A stretch of 19,624 nt of DNA from Azonexus sp. (GCA_031274715.1 JAISPT010000041.1:1-19624), one strand, 5' to 3'. Shown: positions 1-6,667, numbered from the stretch's first letter. The notes: generated by a model not told the origin, from the sequence alone. Numbers and translations: made by a program.

Positions 1-237
1 GGCGAGGCGATGCAGGTCTTCGACGACCAGGTGATCGTGATTTCCGTGCCGGACGACGGCAACCACGTGCTATATGCCTTCAAGGAACGTTACTTCGAGC
101 CGCGCTGGCGCTGGCTGCATAACTACGCCAAGGAACTGCGCGCCCGCTTCGGCCTTGATCTTCCCACCTTCGCGCAAAAGATGGAGCGTTCGGCCAAGCT
201 CGGCTTGGCCCGGCGCGAAGCCAAGCGCGGACGCTGA
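1..237 (+). CDS. 3' end of an unrecognised protein (partial)
   Basis: The reading frame is open from the first base and ends with TGA at 235-237. An ATG at 10 could be a start, but the frame continues through the left edge, so I treat the gene as cut by the window. The visible 78 residues begin hydrophobic (a VIVISVP stretch), continue through an aromatic and basic segment (RYFEPRWRWLHNYAKELRARFG) and end in a Lys/Arg-rich tail. There is no signal peptide or membrane segment in the visible part. I do not recognise the family. The stop lies one base from the stop of the convergent lipoprotein gene, leaving no room for a terminator between them. Confidence 0.55.
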   Translation, partial: GEAMQVFDDQVIVISVPDDGNHVLYAFKERYFEPRWRWLHNYAKELRARFGLDLPTFAQKMERSAKLGLARREAKRGR

Positions 238-238
238 G

Positions 239-442
239 CTACTTTTCGTTTTCGGCCTGGTCGGTGCGCTGTTGCACCTGCTGCGTGGCTGCCTCCAGCT
301 TTTGTCGCACCTGCTCCTGGGTCTGTCGCGCCTGTTCTAATTCCTGCTTCTTCAGTGCCGCGGCGGTCGCTGCGGTACCAGCGGTTTCGACGCCGCAGGC
401 AGCCAACGCCAGCAGCAATGGAATGCAGAGAATCGCTTTCAT
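239..442 (-). CDS. small lipoprotein with a Gln/Glu-rich coiled-coil tail
   Basis: A 67-residue protein with a lipoprotein signal: Met-Lys, a hydrophobic core, then LAACG, where the Cys at about residue 16 would be lipidated. The rest is Ala/Thr-rich and then strongly helical and rich in Gln, Glu, Lys and Arg (KKQELEQARQTQEQVRQ), as expected for a short coiled coil. The ATG at 442 is chosen because the signal peptide starts there and an AAGG lies about 5 bases upstream. The frame stays open up to 547, but the extra residues would bury the signal. It probably sits at the inner or outer membrane. I do not know a named family, and no function should be inferred beyond small lipoprotein. Confidence 0.75.
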   Translation of the reverse strand: MKAILCIPLLLALAACGVETAGTAATAAALKKQELEQARQTQEQVRQKLEAATQQVQQRTDQAENEK

Positions 443-558
443 GCCTTGTCTTTCTGTTGTCCCTGTTCTGCTAGGATCGCCTTGAGCAGATCCCAAGAGC
501 CACCGCAGTAGGATTGCCGACGTGCCGACCATGGATGCGGCCGGCAACCTCTAGGGGG

Positions 559-801
559 TCAGTGAGTCGAGTCTTTTCTACGTCCTGTCTCGCCAGGACC
601 GCGGGGTATTTGGGCTGCCGGATTGTGCCACGAGCCGCCGACGGGCAGCACCTCGATGACGTCGTCGAATTCCGTCTCCTCGACGATGGAGGTGCGCCGC
701 TCCGGCACCCAGCGTCGCTCATCCAGATCACGGGATGCACCGACATCGAGTTCACGCCGGTCGCGGTTGTTACGTCGATCGTATTCCAGGATCATCATCA
801 T
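559..801 (-). CDS. small Arg-rich protein with DRR/ERR repeats, unknown function
   Basis: An 80-residue hydrophilic protein. The N-terminal half carries spaced DRR/DRRE/ERR motifs (residues 8-36), followed by an acidic patch (VEETEFDDVIE, about 40-50) and a Gly/Pro-rich basic tail. I recall short beta-proteobacterial proteins with similar DRR..ERR patterns, but no function. Three ATG codons in a row (801, 798, 795) follow an AAGGTGGAG at 807-815, so any could be used; the first lies 5 bases from GGTGGAG. A credible promoter at 891-919 and a strong hairpin just before the ribosome binding site support it as a real, independently transcribed gene. No membrane segment is visible. Confidence 0.6.
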   Translation of the reverse strand: MMMILEYDRRNNRDRRELDVGASRDLDERRWVPERRTSIVEETEFDDVIEVLPVGGSWHNPAAQIPRGPGETGRRKDSTH

Positions 802-817
802 CTTGGCTCCACCTTGC

Positions 818-835
818 GGGAATCCGGAGATTCCC
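818..835 (-). promoter_or_regulatory. 5'-UTR hairpin with UCCG tetraloop before the 559-801 gene
   Basis: On the minus strand a perfect 7-bp stem (GGGAATC / GATTCCC) encloses TCCG, so the RNA would form a C(UCCG)G loop of the very stable UNCG class. The stem ends two bases before the AAGGTGGAG ribosome binding site at 807-815 and lies inside the predicted leader that starts near 884. There is no T-run after it, so it is not a terminator. It may protect the 5' end or affect ribosome access; that is inference. Confidence 0.5.
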
Positions 836-890
836 TCTCGACGGGATGGCCGCCTACCACTCTTCCAATTCTGAACCTATTTATTCCTGA

Positions 891-919
891 AGAATAGACC
901 GCCCAAGCTGCTCCCGCAA
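891..919 (-). promoter_or_regulatory. putative sigma-70 promoter of the 559-801 gene
   Basis: Read on the minus strand: TTGCGG at 919-914, a 17-base spacer, then TATTCT at 896-891. The -35 keeps TTG and the -10 differs from TATAAT only in the fourth and fifth bases. The predicted start near 884 gives a leader of about 80 bases before the ATG at 801. It lies just after the end of the namZ-like gene (987) and would separate the small gene from that operon. Confidence 0.5.
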
Positions 920-986
920 CCGGTCGTCGCTGCGATAAGCCGTTGCTCGAAACTTCTCAGCATTGTTTGCTTGCCAGATACGCGGC

Positions 987-2201
987 TCAGTAACGCAGGA
1001 AAGGTCGTCTGGCCTCGATCCAGGCGGTTTCGTCGGTTGCGCTCAGGGCGTCGAGGTCGGCGGGTTCGGCGGCCGGATCGTCCACCCATTCGCGCAACAG
1101 CGGCGAACCATTGATCAGGTCGATGGCCAGCCGGTCGTGCTCGTACTCATAGGGGAAATCGCGCCATAACGGGTAGTCCGGATAAAGCCGGCGGATCGCC
1201 TTGAAAGCCAGGCTTTGCAGGCGCCACGGACGGAAAGTGGCGTGGTCGTAGTGTGGCGCTTCGGCGTGGATGTGCAGGCCGTGGCAAAGCTGGCCGGCAT
1301 GCTTGTGGAAGGTTGGTTCGAACCAGCAGTCGCGCAACGCGCAGCCGGTCAGCCAGTCCGGTGCCAGGGCCTGCATCTCGGCGAGCACGGCGCGGGCGTC
1401 GAGATCGGGCGCGCCGAACAGCTCCAGTGGCCGGGTCGTGCCGCGACCCTCGGACAATGTGCTGCCTTCGAGCATCACGGTACCGGCATAGGCGCGGGCC
1501 ATGCCGAGGTTGGGAGCGTTCGGGCTGGGATTGATCCAGGTCCGCTCACCCAGCGGCCAGCCGTGGCCGGGTGCGGCATCGGGCTGCCAGCCCAGCATCT
1601 CGATGACTCGGTAATCGACGTCGAGTTGCAAGGTGGCGATGAACCAGTGGCCGAGTTCGCCCAGCGTCAGGCCGTGGCGCATCGGCATCGCACCGGCGCC
1701 GACGAAGCTTTCCCAGCCCGCGCGCAAGGCCAGGCCTTCGACCGGCCGGCCGGCCGGATTGGGGCGGTCGAGTAGCCACACCGACTTGCCGTGGGCGGTG
1801 GCCGCTTCGAGCATGTAGCGCAGCGTGGTGATGAAGGTGTAGATGCGGCAGCCAAGATCCTGCAAATCGATCAGCAGCACGTCGAAGCTGTCCAGCATCG
1901 CCGGGGTCGGCCGGCGTACCTCGCCGTACAGGCTGAATACCGGGATGCCGTGCCGCGGATCGCGGAAATCCGGCGACTCCATCATGTTGTCCTGCTTGTC
2001 GCCGCGCAGGCCGTGCTGCGGCCCGAAGGCGGCAGTCAGCCTGATCTCTGGCAGGGCGGCCAGCGCATCGAGGGCGTGGTCGAGGGTGGCGGTGACGGAG
2101 GCTGGGTGGGCGAGCAGGGCGACACGGCGGCCGGCCAGCGGGCGGCGCAGGCCGGGATCGGCGAGCAGGCGGTCGAGGCCGGTCTGGAAACGGAGAGTCA
2201 T
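987..2201 (-). CDS. DUF1343 / NamZ-like exo-beta-N-acetylmuramidase family protein
   Basis: 404 residues, the usual length for the DUF1343 domain (YbbC/NamZ, glycoside hydrolase family GH171). NamZ enzymes remove terminal MurNAc from peptidoglycan fragments. Visible family motifs are GRRVALLAHPAS (24-35), FGPQHGLRGD (59-68), DNMMES (71-76), PVFSLYGEVRRPT (87-99), LLIDLQDLGCRIYT (109-122), WLLDRPNPAGR (about 142-152) and a C-terminal region with the INPSPNAPNL motif. Most family members I recall read PEHG where this one has P61-Q62-H63-G64. There is no signal peptide, so the protein is probably cytoplasmic and would act on imported muropeptide sugars rather than on the wall. Its ATG overlaps the stop of the upstream DOMON-like gene (ATGA), implying translational coupling. 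Family assignment is firm; catalytic activity is uncertain because of Q62. Confidence 0.9.
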   Translation of the reverse strand: MTLRFQTGLDRLLADPGLRRPLAGRRVALLAHPASVTATLDHALDALAALPEIRLTAAFGPQHGLRGDKQDNMMESPDFRDPRHGIPVFSLYGEVRRPTPAMLDSFDVLLIDLQDLGCRIYTFITTLRYMLEAATAHGKSVWLLDRPNPAGRPVEGLALRAGWESFVGAGAMPMRHGLTLGELGHWFIATLQLDVDYRVIEMLGWQPDAAPGHGWPLGERTWINPSPNAPNLGMARAYAGTVMLEGSTLSEGRGTTRPLELFGAPDLDARAVLAEMQALAPDWLTGCALRDCWFEPTFHKHAGQLCHGLHIHAEAPHYDHATFRPWRLQSLAFKAIRRLYPDYPLWRDFPYEYEHDRLAIDLINGSPLLREWVDDPAAEPADLDALSATDETAWIEARRPFLRY

Positions 2202-2743
2202 GGTTGGGACAGGTGAATGATGAAGGTCTGGCGCAGATGGAAATCCGGTTGTTCACTCCCGTGCGCCAACGCCCAATAATCCTTGCCGCCGTCGGTGCGC
2301 TCGATGACGGCGCTGAGGCCGAGTTGCAACGGGCCGGCTGGCAGCAGCGAGCGCGGAATCGTCGCCCGCAGGTCGAAGCCGTCGGGCCGGTGGGAAAAGC
2401 CGATTGGTGGCAACGGGGTTGGCGGCGGGGCGGAATCGTCGCGCTGCCGGTAGTCGGCGAAACGGTAAACCGCCCATTGTCCTGAGGGTGAGAAATTGAA
2501 TTCGCGGTAGCTTGGCGCAGCCGCGGCAGCAACGAAGGCCTCGCAGCAGGTGTGCTGCCATAGCCTGTCGGCCGGACTGGCGGCCTGCAGAGAGGGCAGG
2601 CGCAGCGTCGCCGGGTCGCCGCGGAAGCGGTAATGCAGTTCGATGCCAGCCGGACTCTGGCTGACATCGACCGTCAGCGCATCGCTGGCTGGGCCAGGCG
2701 TGGCGGGATGGGGACGGAGCGGCTGCGAAGCGGGGCCTGGCAC
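2198..2743 (-). CDS. DOMON-like domain protein
   Basis: 181 residues, first gene of a two-gene operon with the NamZ-like gene. It matches the DOMON-like beta-sandwich family in the segments PLRPHPATP (near residue 8), LHYRFRGD (36-43), RLWQHTCCEAFV (60-71), YREFNFSPSGQWAVYRF (79-95) and a final LRQTFIIHL. DOMON-type folds bind haem or sugars; the ligand of this branch is unknown to me. The start is GTG at 2743. A -10-like TACACT at 2781-2776 supports transcription beginning about 26 bases upstream, but no strong Shine-Dalgarno sequence is visible. No signal peptide is present, so it should be cytoplasmic like its partner. Confidence 0.8.
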   Translation of the reverse strand: MPGPASQPLRPHPATPGPASDALTVDVSQSPAGIELHYRFRGDPATLRLPSLQAASPADRLWQHTCCEAFVAAAAAPSYREFNFSPSGQWAVYRFADYRQRDDSAPPPTPLPPIGFSHRPDGFDLRATIPRSLLPAGPLQLGLSAVIERTDGGKDYWALAHGSEQPDFHLRQTFIIHLSQP

Positions 2744-2775
2744 GGCGACGGGGTTCCAGAATGGGGAAGGGCAAC

Positions 2776-2804
2776 AGTGTAGCCGCCCGGACGGTCACGG
2801 AAAA
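2776..2804 (-). promoter_or_regulatory. weak putative promoter of the DOMON-namZ operon
   Basis: On the minus strand TACACT (2781-2776) is a good -10 hexamer. The best -35 at 17 bases is TTTTCC (2804-2799), matching TTGACA at only three positions. The predicted start near 2769 would leave a leader of about 26 bases before the GTG at 2743. It is offered because the spacing fits, not because the match is strong. Confidence 0.3.
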
Positions 2805-2884
2805 CCGGAACGGCCCGCTCGTCACGGACGGATCGCCGGATCGCGTGGCATGGCGGGGCGTTTTCGGATAACGTACCTCCCTTT

Positions 2885-2926
2885 GGAATCTCTGAGTAAC
2901 TCCACGCGAGGGGGGGCAGAGATTCC
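2885..2926 (+). repeat. perfect 10-bp inverted repeat upstream of the trpB2-type gene
   Basis: GGAATCTCTG (2885-2894) and its exact reverse complement CAGAGATTCC (2917-2926) are separated by 22 bases that include a run of seven G (2910-2916). The second arm ends 28 bases before the ATG at 2955. It could be a leader stem-loop or a split operator. A CCTCCC at 2876-2881 could pair with the G-run instead, giving an alternative fold. There is no T-run typical of a terminator. No riboswitch class is recognised. Confidence 0.5.
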
Positions 2927-2954
2927 TTCATCTGCTTCCGAGAGATAGAAGACC

Positions 2955-4319
2955 ATGACGCCGCTCCGCATCGACCTTGCCCAGGACGAGATTCCCAGCC
3001 ACTGGTACAACGTCGTTGCCGACATGCCCAACCGGCCGGCGCCGCCGCTCGGGCCGGATGGCCAGCCGGTGTCGCCGGAAGCGATGGGGGCGATTTTTCC
3101 CGATCCGATTCTGGAACAGGAAATGAGCGCCGAGCGCTGGATTCCGATTCCCGAGGAAGTGCGCCAGATCTACGCGCAATGGCGGCCGGCACCGCTGATT
3201 CGGGCGTTGCGCCTGGAGCAGATGCTGGGCACCCCGGCCAAGATTTTTTACAAGTACGAAGGTGGTTCGCCGGCCGGTTCGCACAAGCCTAATTCGGCGG
3301 TGCCGCAGGCTTGGTACAACAAGCTGGCCGGTACCCAAAAGCTGACCACCGAGACCGGTGCCGGCCAGTGGGGCTCGTCGATCGCCTACGCCGGCCAGAT
3401 GTTTGGCCTGCCGGTACGCGTTTTCATGGTCAAGGTCAGCTACCAGCAAAAGCCTTTCCGCCGCTCGATGATGCAGACCTGGGGCGCCGAGGTCTTTGCC
3501 AGTCCGACCGACCTGACCCAGGCCGGGCGCGCCGCGCTGGCTGCTGACCCGGCCTGCCAAGGCTCGCTCGGCCTGGCGATTTCGGAAGCGGTCGAGGAGG
3601 CGGCGGCCGATCCGCATACCTGCTATACCCTCGGCTCGGTGTTGAACCACGTGCTACTGCACCAGACCGTGATCGGGCTGGAAGCCAAAAAGCAGTTTGC
3701 GAAGATCGGCCTCTATCCTGACGTGATTTTCGGCCCCTGTGGTGGTGGCTCCAGCTTCGGCGGCATCGCCTTCCCCTTCCTGGCCGACAAGGCGGCTGGC
3801 GACAAGCGGGCCGCCAAGCTGCGCTGCGTCGCCGTCGAGCCGACTTCCTGCCCGACATTGACCAAGGGTGCCTACACTTACGACTACGGCGACGCTTCCG
3901 GTTACACGCCGATCATGAAAATGTACACCCTCGGCCACGACTTCATGCCGCCCGGCATTCATGCCGGCGGCTTGCGCTACCACGGCGCTTCGCCGCTGCT
4001 GTCGCAGTTGTTCCATGAAAAATTGCTCGAAGCTATCGCCGTACCGCAGGTCGGTACCTTCGAGGCCGGTGTGCAGTTTGCCCGCGCCGAGGGCATCATC
4101 CCGGCGCCGGAGGCCTGCCACGCCATCCGCGCCGCCATCGACGAGGCCTTGCGCTGCAAGGCGAGCGGTGAGGCGAAGACCATCCTGTTCTGCCTGACCG
4201 GCCACGGCCATTTTGACATGGCCTCCTACGACCGCTTCTTCTCCGGCCAACTGGAGGATTACGATTACCCGGCCGAAGCCATCGTCGAATCGTTGAAGCA
4301 TCTGCCCAAGGTCGGCTGA
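2955..4319 (+). CDS. trpB2: TrpB2-type tryptophan synthase beta-like PLP enzyme
   Basis: 454 residues, the length of the TrpB2 (trpB_rel) branch, which is longer than canonical TrpB. Tryptophan synthase beta chains condense indole with serine using PLP. The PLP lysine is K111 in GSHKPNSA; ETGAGQWG (133-140) carries the Glu that acts on the indole in TrpB; CGGGSS (262-267) is the phosphate-binding glycine loop; HAGGLRYHG and the C-terminal TGHGHFD are typical of this branch. No trpA lies next to it, which is usual for TrpB2, whose role may be indole salvage or a related serine reaction. It heads a rightward run, four bases from the SPOR gene. The ribosome site is weak (AGAGATAGAAGACC). Confidence 0.9.
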   Translation: MTPLRIDLAQDEIPSHWYNVVADMPNRPAPPLGPDGQPVSPEAMGAIFPDPILEQEMSAERWIPIPEEVRQIYAQWRPAPLIRALRLEQMLGTPAKIFYKYEGGSPAGSHKPNSAVPQAWYNKLAGTQKLTTETGAGQWGSSIAYAGQMFGLPVRVFMVKVSYQQKPFRRSMMQTWGAEVFASPTDLTQAGRAALAADPACQGSLGLAISEAVEEAAADPHTCYTLGSVLNHVLLHQTVIGLEAKKQFAKIGLYPDVIFGPCGGGSSFGGIAFPFLADKAAGDKRAAKLRCVAVEPTSCPTLTKGAYTYDYGDASGYTPIMKMYTLGHDFMPPGIHAGGLRYHGASPLLSQLFHEKLLEAIAVPQVGTFEAGVQFARAEGIIPAPEACHAIRAAIDEALRCKASGEAKTILFCLTGHGHFDMASYDRFFSGQLEDYDYPAEAIVESLKHLPKVG

Positions 4320-4323
4320 CATC

Positions 4324-5022
4324 GTGAAAATCCTGGTCTTCCTGCTCGTTCTCGCCAATCTGCTGCTCTACGCCTTCAGCAACGACTACCTTGGCAAGCC
4401 GGAACGGCCGGATGCCGAGCGTATGGCTCGCCAGGTGCTGCCCGAACGCGTGCGCATCGTCTCGCGCGGCGAGGAGCCGCCCCTGACGACGGCCAACGAA
4501 CGTCCAGAGGAAATCGCACCGCCGGTGGCCGCCAGCGAGCCGGAGACGGCGGCAGTCTCCAGCGCTGCCCGGGTCTGCCTACTCTGGGAACAACTGCCGG
4601 CGGCCGAGGCCGACCGCCTCGGTTCGCTGCTCGGCACCCGTTTCCCCGTCTTCACGGTCAAGCGGGTGGACGGCGGCGAGAACGGCGGCTGGTGGATCTA
4701 CATCCCGCCGCTGGCGAACAAGGCCGAGGCGGACAAGAAGGCGGGTGAACTGCGCCAGCTCGGCGTCACCGATTATTTCGTCGTCCAGGAAGGTCCCAAC
4801 CGCTTCGCCGTCTCGCTCGGTATTTTTTCCAGTGAAAAGGGCGGCCAGGACCGTTTGGCCGAACTGAAGAACAAGGGCGTCCGTTCCGCCCGCTTGATGC
4901 CACGGCCGGGCAAGGACGGCACGATCAGCCTGCAGGCCGAGGGGCCGGCGGCGGATCGGGCGACGTTGCTCAGTGCGGTGAACGGCGGCCTGGCCAAGCC
5001 GCTGGTGCGGGACTGCCCGTGA
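4324..5022 (+). CDS. SPOR domain protein, single-pass inner membrane
   Basis: 232 residues. Residues 1-19 form one membrane segment (MKILVFLLVLANLLLYAF), followed by a Pro/Glu-rich linker (about 22-80) and a SPOR domain at about 110-195, seen in VYIPP-like WWIYIPPLANKAEADKKA and RFAVSLGIFSS. SPOR domains bind peptidoglycan stripped of stem peptides, which occurs at the division septum, so the protein probably acts in the periplasm at midcell. The start is GTG at 4324, with AAGG about 9 bases upstream inside the end of the trpB2 gene. Its stop overlaps the coaE start by four bases (GTGA). It is not one of the named SPOR proteins (FtsN, DedD, DamX, RlpA) that I can recognise. Confidence 0.8.
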   Translation: MKILVFLLVLANLLLYAFSNDYLGKPERPDAERMARQVLPERVRIVSRGEEPPLTTANERPEEIAPPVAASEPETAAVSSAARVCLLWEQLPAAEADRLGSLLGTRFPVFTVKRVDGGENGGWWIYIPPLANKAEADKKAGELRQLGVTDYFVVQEGPNRFAVSLGIFSSEKGGQDRLAELKNKGVRSARLMPRPGKDGTISLQAEGPAADRATLLSAVNGGLAKPLVRDCP

Positions 5023-5642
5023 GCGCCTACGTCGTCGGCCTGACCGGCGGCATCGGTAGCGGCAAGAGCCGGGTCGGCGAACTGTTCGTTGAGCGTGGGG
5101 CGGCGCTGGTCGATACCGACGCCATCGCCCACCAACTGACCGGGCCGGGCGGCGCGGCGCTGCCAGCACTACTCGCCGAATTCGGACCGCAGGTGGTTGA
5201 TGCACGCGGAGCCCTCGACCGCGCTGCAATGCGCCGGCAGGTTTTCGCCGATCCGACGCGGCGGCGGCGGCTGGAAGCCATCCTGCATCCGCTGATCGGC
5301 CAGGAGGCGGACCGCCGTTGCCGGGCCGCGGCGGCGCCTTACGTGATTCTCGCGGTGCCGCTACTGGTCGAGAGCGGCGGCTATCGCGACCGTTGCCAGC
5401 GCATCCTGGTCGTCGATTGCCCGGAGGAACTGCAGATTGCCCGCGTCATGGCCCGCAATGGGCACGATGAGCTGGCTGTGCGCGGTATCATGGCCGCCCA
5501 GGCGACGCGGGCCGAGCGCCTGGCCGTAGCCGACGACGTGATCGCCAATGACGGTGATTTTGCCGCCCTGGCGGCACAGGTCGACGCGCTGCATCTAAGA
5601 TACCTACGACTTTTAGCAGAGATACCTAAAGCAAACTGTTGA
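5019..5642 (+). CDS. coaE: dephospho-CoA kinase
   Basis: 207 residues, normal for CoaE, which phosphorylates the 3'-OH of dephospho-CoA in the last step of coenzyme A synthesis, in the cytosol. The P-loop is GGIGSGKS (10-17), followed by VDTDAIAHQL (31-40) and the late QATRAERLAVADDVIANDG motif that closes the lid and base-binding region. The start is GTG, overlapping the preceding stop (GTGA). The last 15 codons or so are AT-rich compared with the rest of the gene (from about 5590) and appear to double as the promoter region of zapD. The order coaE-zapD-yacG is the usual proteobacterial one; the pilin peptidase gene often found before coaE is replaced here by the SPOR gene. Confidence 0.95.
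   Translation: MSAYVVGLTGGIGSGKSRVGELFVERGAALVDTDAIAHQLTGPGGAALPALLAEFGPQVVDARGALDRAAMRRQVFADPTRRRRLEAILHPLIGQEADRRCRAAAAPYVILAVPLLVESGGYRDRCQRILVVDCPEELQIARVMARNGHDELAVRGIMAAQATRAERLAVADDVIANDGDFAALAAQVDALHLRYLRLLAEIPKANC
5598..5628 (+). repeat. two AGATACCTA direct repeats 22 bp apart
   Basis: AGATACCTA occurs at 5598-5606 and again at 5620-5628, a centre distance of 22 bases, close to two helical turns. They lie at the AT-rich end of coaE, about 50 to 75 bases before the predicted zapD transcription start. Such phasing fits a regulator binding site, but the repeats also encode part of the CoaE tail, so chance is possible. Confidence 0.35.
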
Positions 5643-5667
5643 GATTTGCATGCAAATGCCTCAAAAT
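5639..5667 (+). promoter_or_regulatory. putative zapD promoter with a 14-bp palindrome in its spacer
   Basis: TTGAGA (5639-5644, five of six to TTGACA) and CAAAAT (5662-5667, four of six to TATAAT) are 17 bases apart. The -35 overlaps the coaE stop codon. The perfect palindrome ATTTGCATGCAAAT fills 5644-5657, between the hexamers, where a bound dimer would block RNA polymerase. Predicted start near 5674, leader about 29 bases. No regulator is encoded nearby. Confidence 0.45.
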
Positions 5668-5702
5668 CAGAGAAATTTTCCGTCTTCTCGGACACTGGCT
5701 GC

Positions 5703-6461
5703 GTGATTACCTACGAGTACCCGTTTAACGAACGCATTCGCACGCTGCTGCGTTTGGAGGACTTGTTCGAGAAGACCGTGTATTTCATGCAGGGCGAAGG
5801 TTCTCTCGAACATCATACGGCGCTGGTCACGTTGTTCGAAATCCTCGAAGCTGCCGGTCGCGCTGATCTCAAGATGGACCTGATCCAGGAGCTCGAACGA
5901 CAGCGGCAGACCCTGCTGGCCTATCGCAACAATCCCGAAATTTCCGAGGAAGCGCTGTCCGGCGCCCTCTACGAGATTGAGCAATCCTCGGCCGCGCTGC
6001 TGGCGATGGCCGGTAGGCTGGGCCAGCACCTACGCGACAACGACTGGCTGATGAGTATCAAGAGCCGCGCCGCGATTCCCGGTGGCGTCTGCGAATTCGA
6101 CCTGCCGTCCTACCACTGGTGGCTGCATCGCAGCCCCGAAGTCCGGCGCGAGGCACTCGAGGGCTGGATCCGCTCGATGACCCCGATGCGCGATGCTGCC
6201 GCCATCGTGCTGCGCCTGCTGCGTTCGAGCGGCCGGCCCAAGGGCTATGCTGCTACCGCTGGCCATTTCCACCTCAACCTGGGCGGTACTGCGGCGCAGA
6301 TGGTGCGCGTCTCGGTCGCCGACGAGCAGTTGGCGATCCCGGAAGTCAGTGCCAACAAATACTCCCTGAACATCCGCTTCACCCAGCCGCCGCGTGGTGA
6401 CATCAAGGCGCGCGGCTATGAGGGCGACGTGCTCTTCGATCTGACCTTCTGTAATCTGTGA
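5703..6461 (+). CDS. zapD: cell division protein ZapD
   Basis: 252 residues from a GTG at 5703, matching the usual ZapD size of about 250. The start is set by the conserved N-terminus ITYEYPFNERIRTLLRLE; the frame is open back to a TTG at 5646, but the extra 19 residues are not family-like. Other family signatures are LFEKTVYF, WLHRSP (near 139), a GWIRSM helix and the C-terminal VLFDLTFCNL. ZapD (formerly YacF/DUF1342) is a cytosolic dimer that cross-links FtsZ filaments at the Z-ring. The ribosome site before GTG is weak. The stop overlaps the yacG start by one base (TGATG), so the two are probably co-translated. Confidence 0.93.
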   Translation: MITYEYPFNERIRTLLRLEDLFEKTVYFMQGEGSLEHHTALVTLFEILEAAGRADLKMDLIQELERQRQTLLAYRNNPEISEEALSGALYEIEQSSAALLAMAGRLGQHLRDNDWLMSIKSRAAIPGGVCEFDLPSYHWWLHRSPEVRREALEGWIRSMTPMRDAAAIVLRLLRSSGRPKGYAATAGHFHLNLGGTAAQMVRVSVADEQLAIPEVSANKYSLNIRFTQPPRGDIKARGYEGDVLFDLTFCNL

Positions 6462-6667
6462 TGGCGGGCGGGCGTAAGGTTCGTTGCCCGCAGTGCGGCG
6501 GGGAAGCCCTGTGGGCACCGGAGAACCCGTGGCGTCCGTTCTGCTCCGAGCGCTGCAAGCAGATCGATCTCGGCGCCTGGGCCAGCGACGCCTACCGCAT
6601 TCCGGTCCAGGGCGGGCCGGGCGAGGCCGACGGTGAACTACCGTCGGCCGAGCTTCCGGCCAACTGA
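6461..6667 (+). CDS. yacG: DNA gyrase inhibitor YacG, small zinc-binding protein
   Basis: 68 residues from ATG 6461; an in-frame GTG lies one codon earlier. The zinc site is CPQC (C9, C12) with FCSERC (C28, C32), followed by the family hallmark KQIDLGAWASDAYRIP. E. coli YacG binds GyrB and blocks DNA binding by gyrase. The C-terminal third (Gly/Glu/Pro-rich) is variable in the family. It follows zapD with a one-base overlap, the common arrangement. Its stop is 23 bases from the stop of the convergent Nudix gene, and I see no hairpin terminator in that gap. Confidence 0.93.
   Translation: MAGGRKVRCPQCGGEALWAPENPWRPFCSERCKQIDLGAWASDAYRIPVQGGPGEADGELPSAELPAN

Noticed and set aside
474..493. GGATC/GATCC inverted repeat upstream of the small lipoprotein gene
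   Set aside because: Five-base arms with a 10-base loop are expected by chance in this length of DNA; no promoter or terminator elements go with it.
1546..2667. Long minus-strand frame of 373 codons
   Set aside because: It runs across the DOMON-like and NamZ-like genes in another frame, is extremely Arg/Pro/Ala-rich and resembles no family; the overlapped genes have clear motifs.
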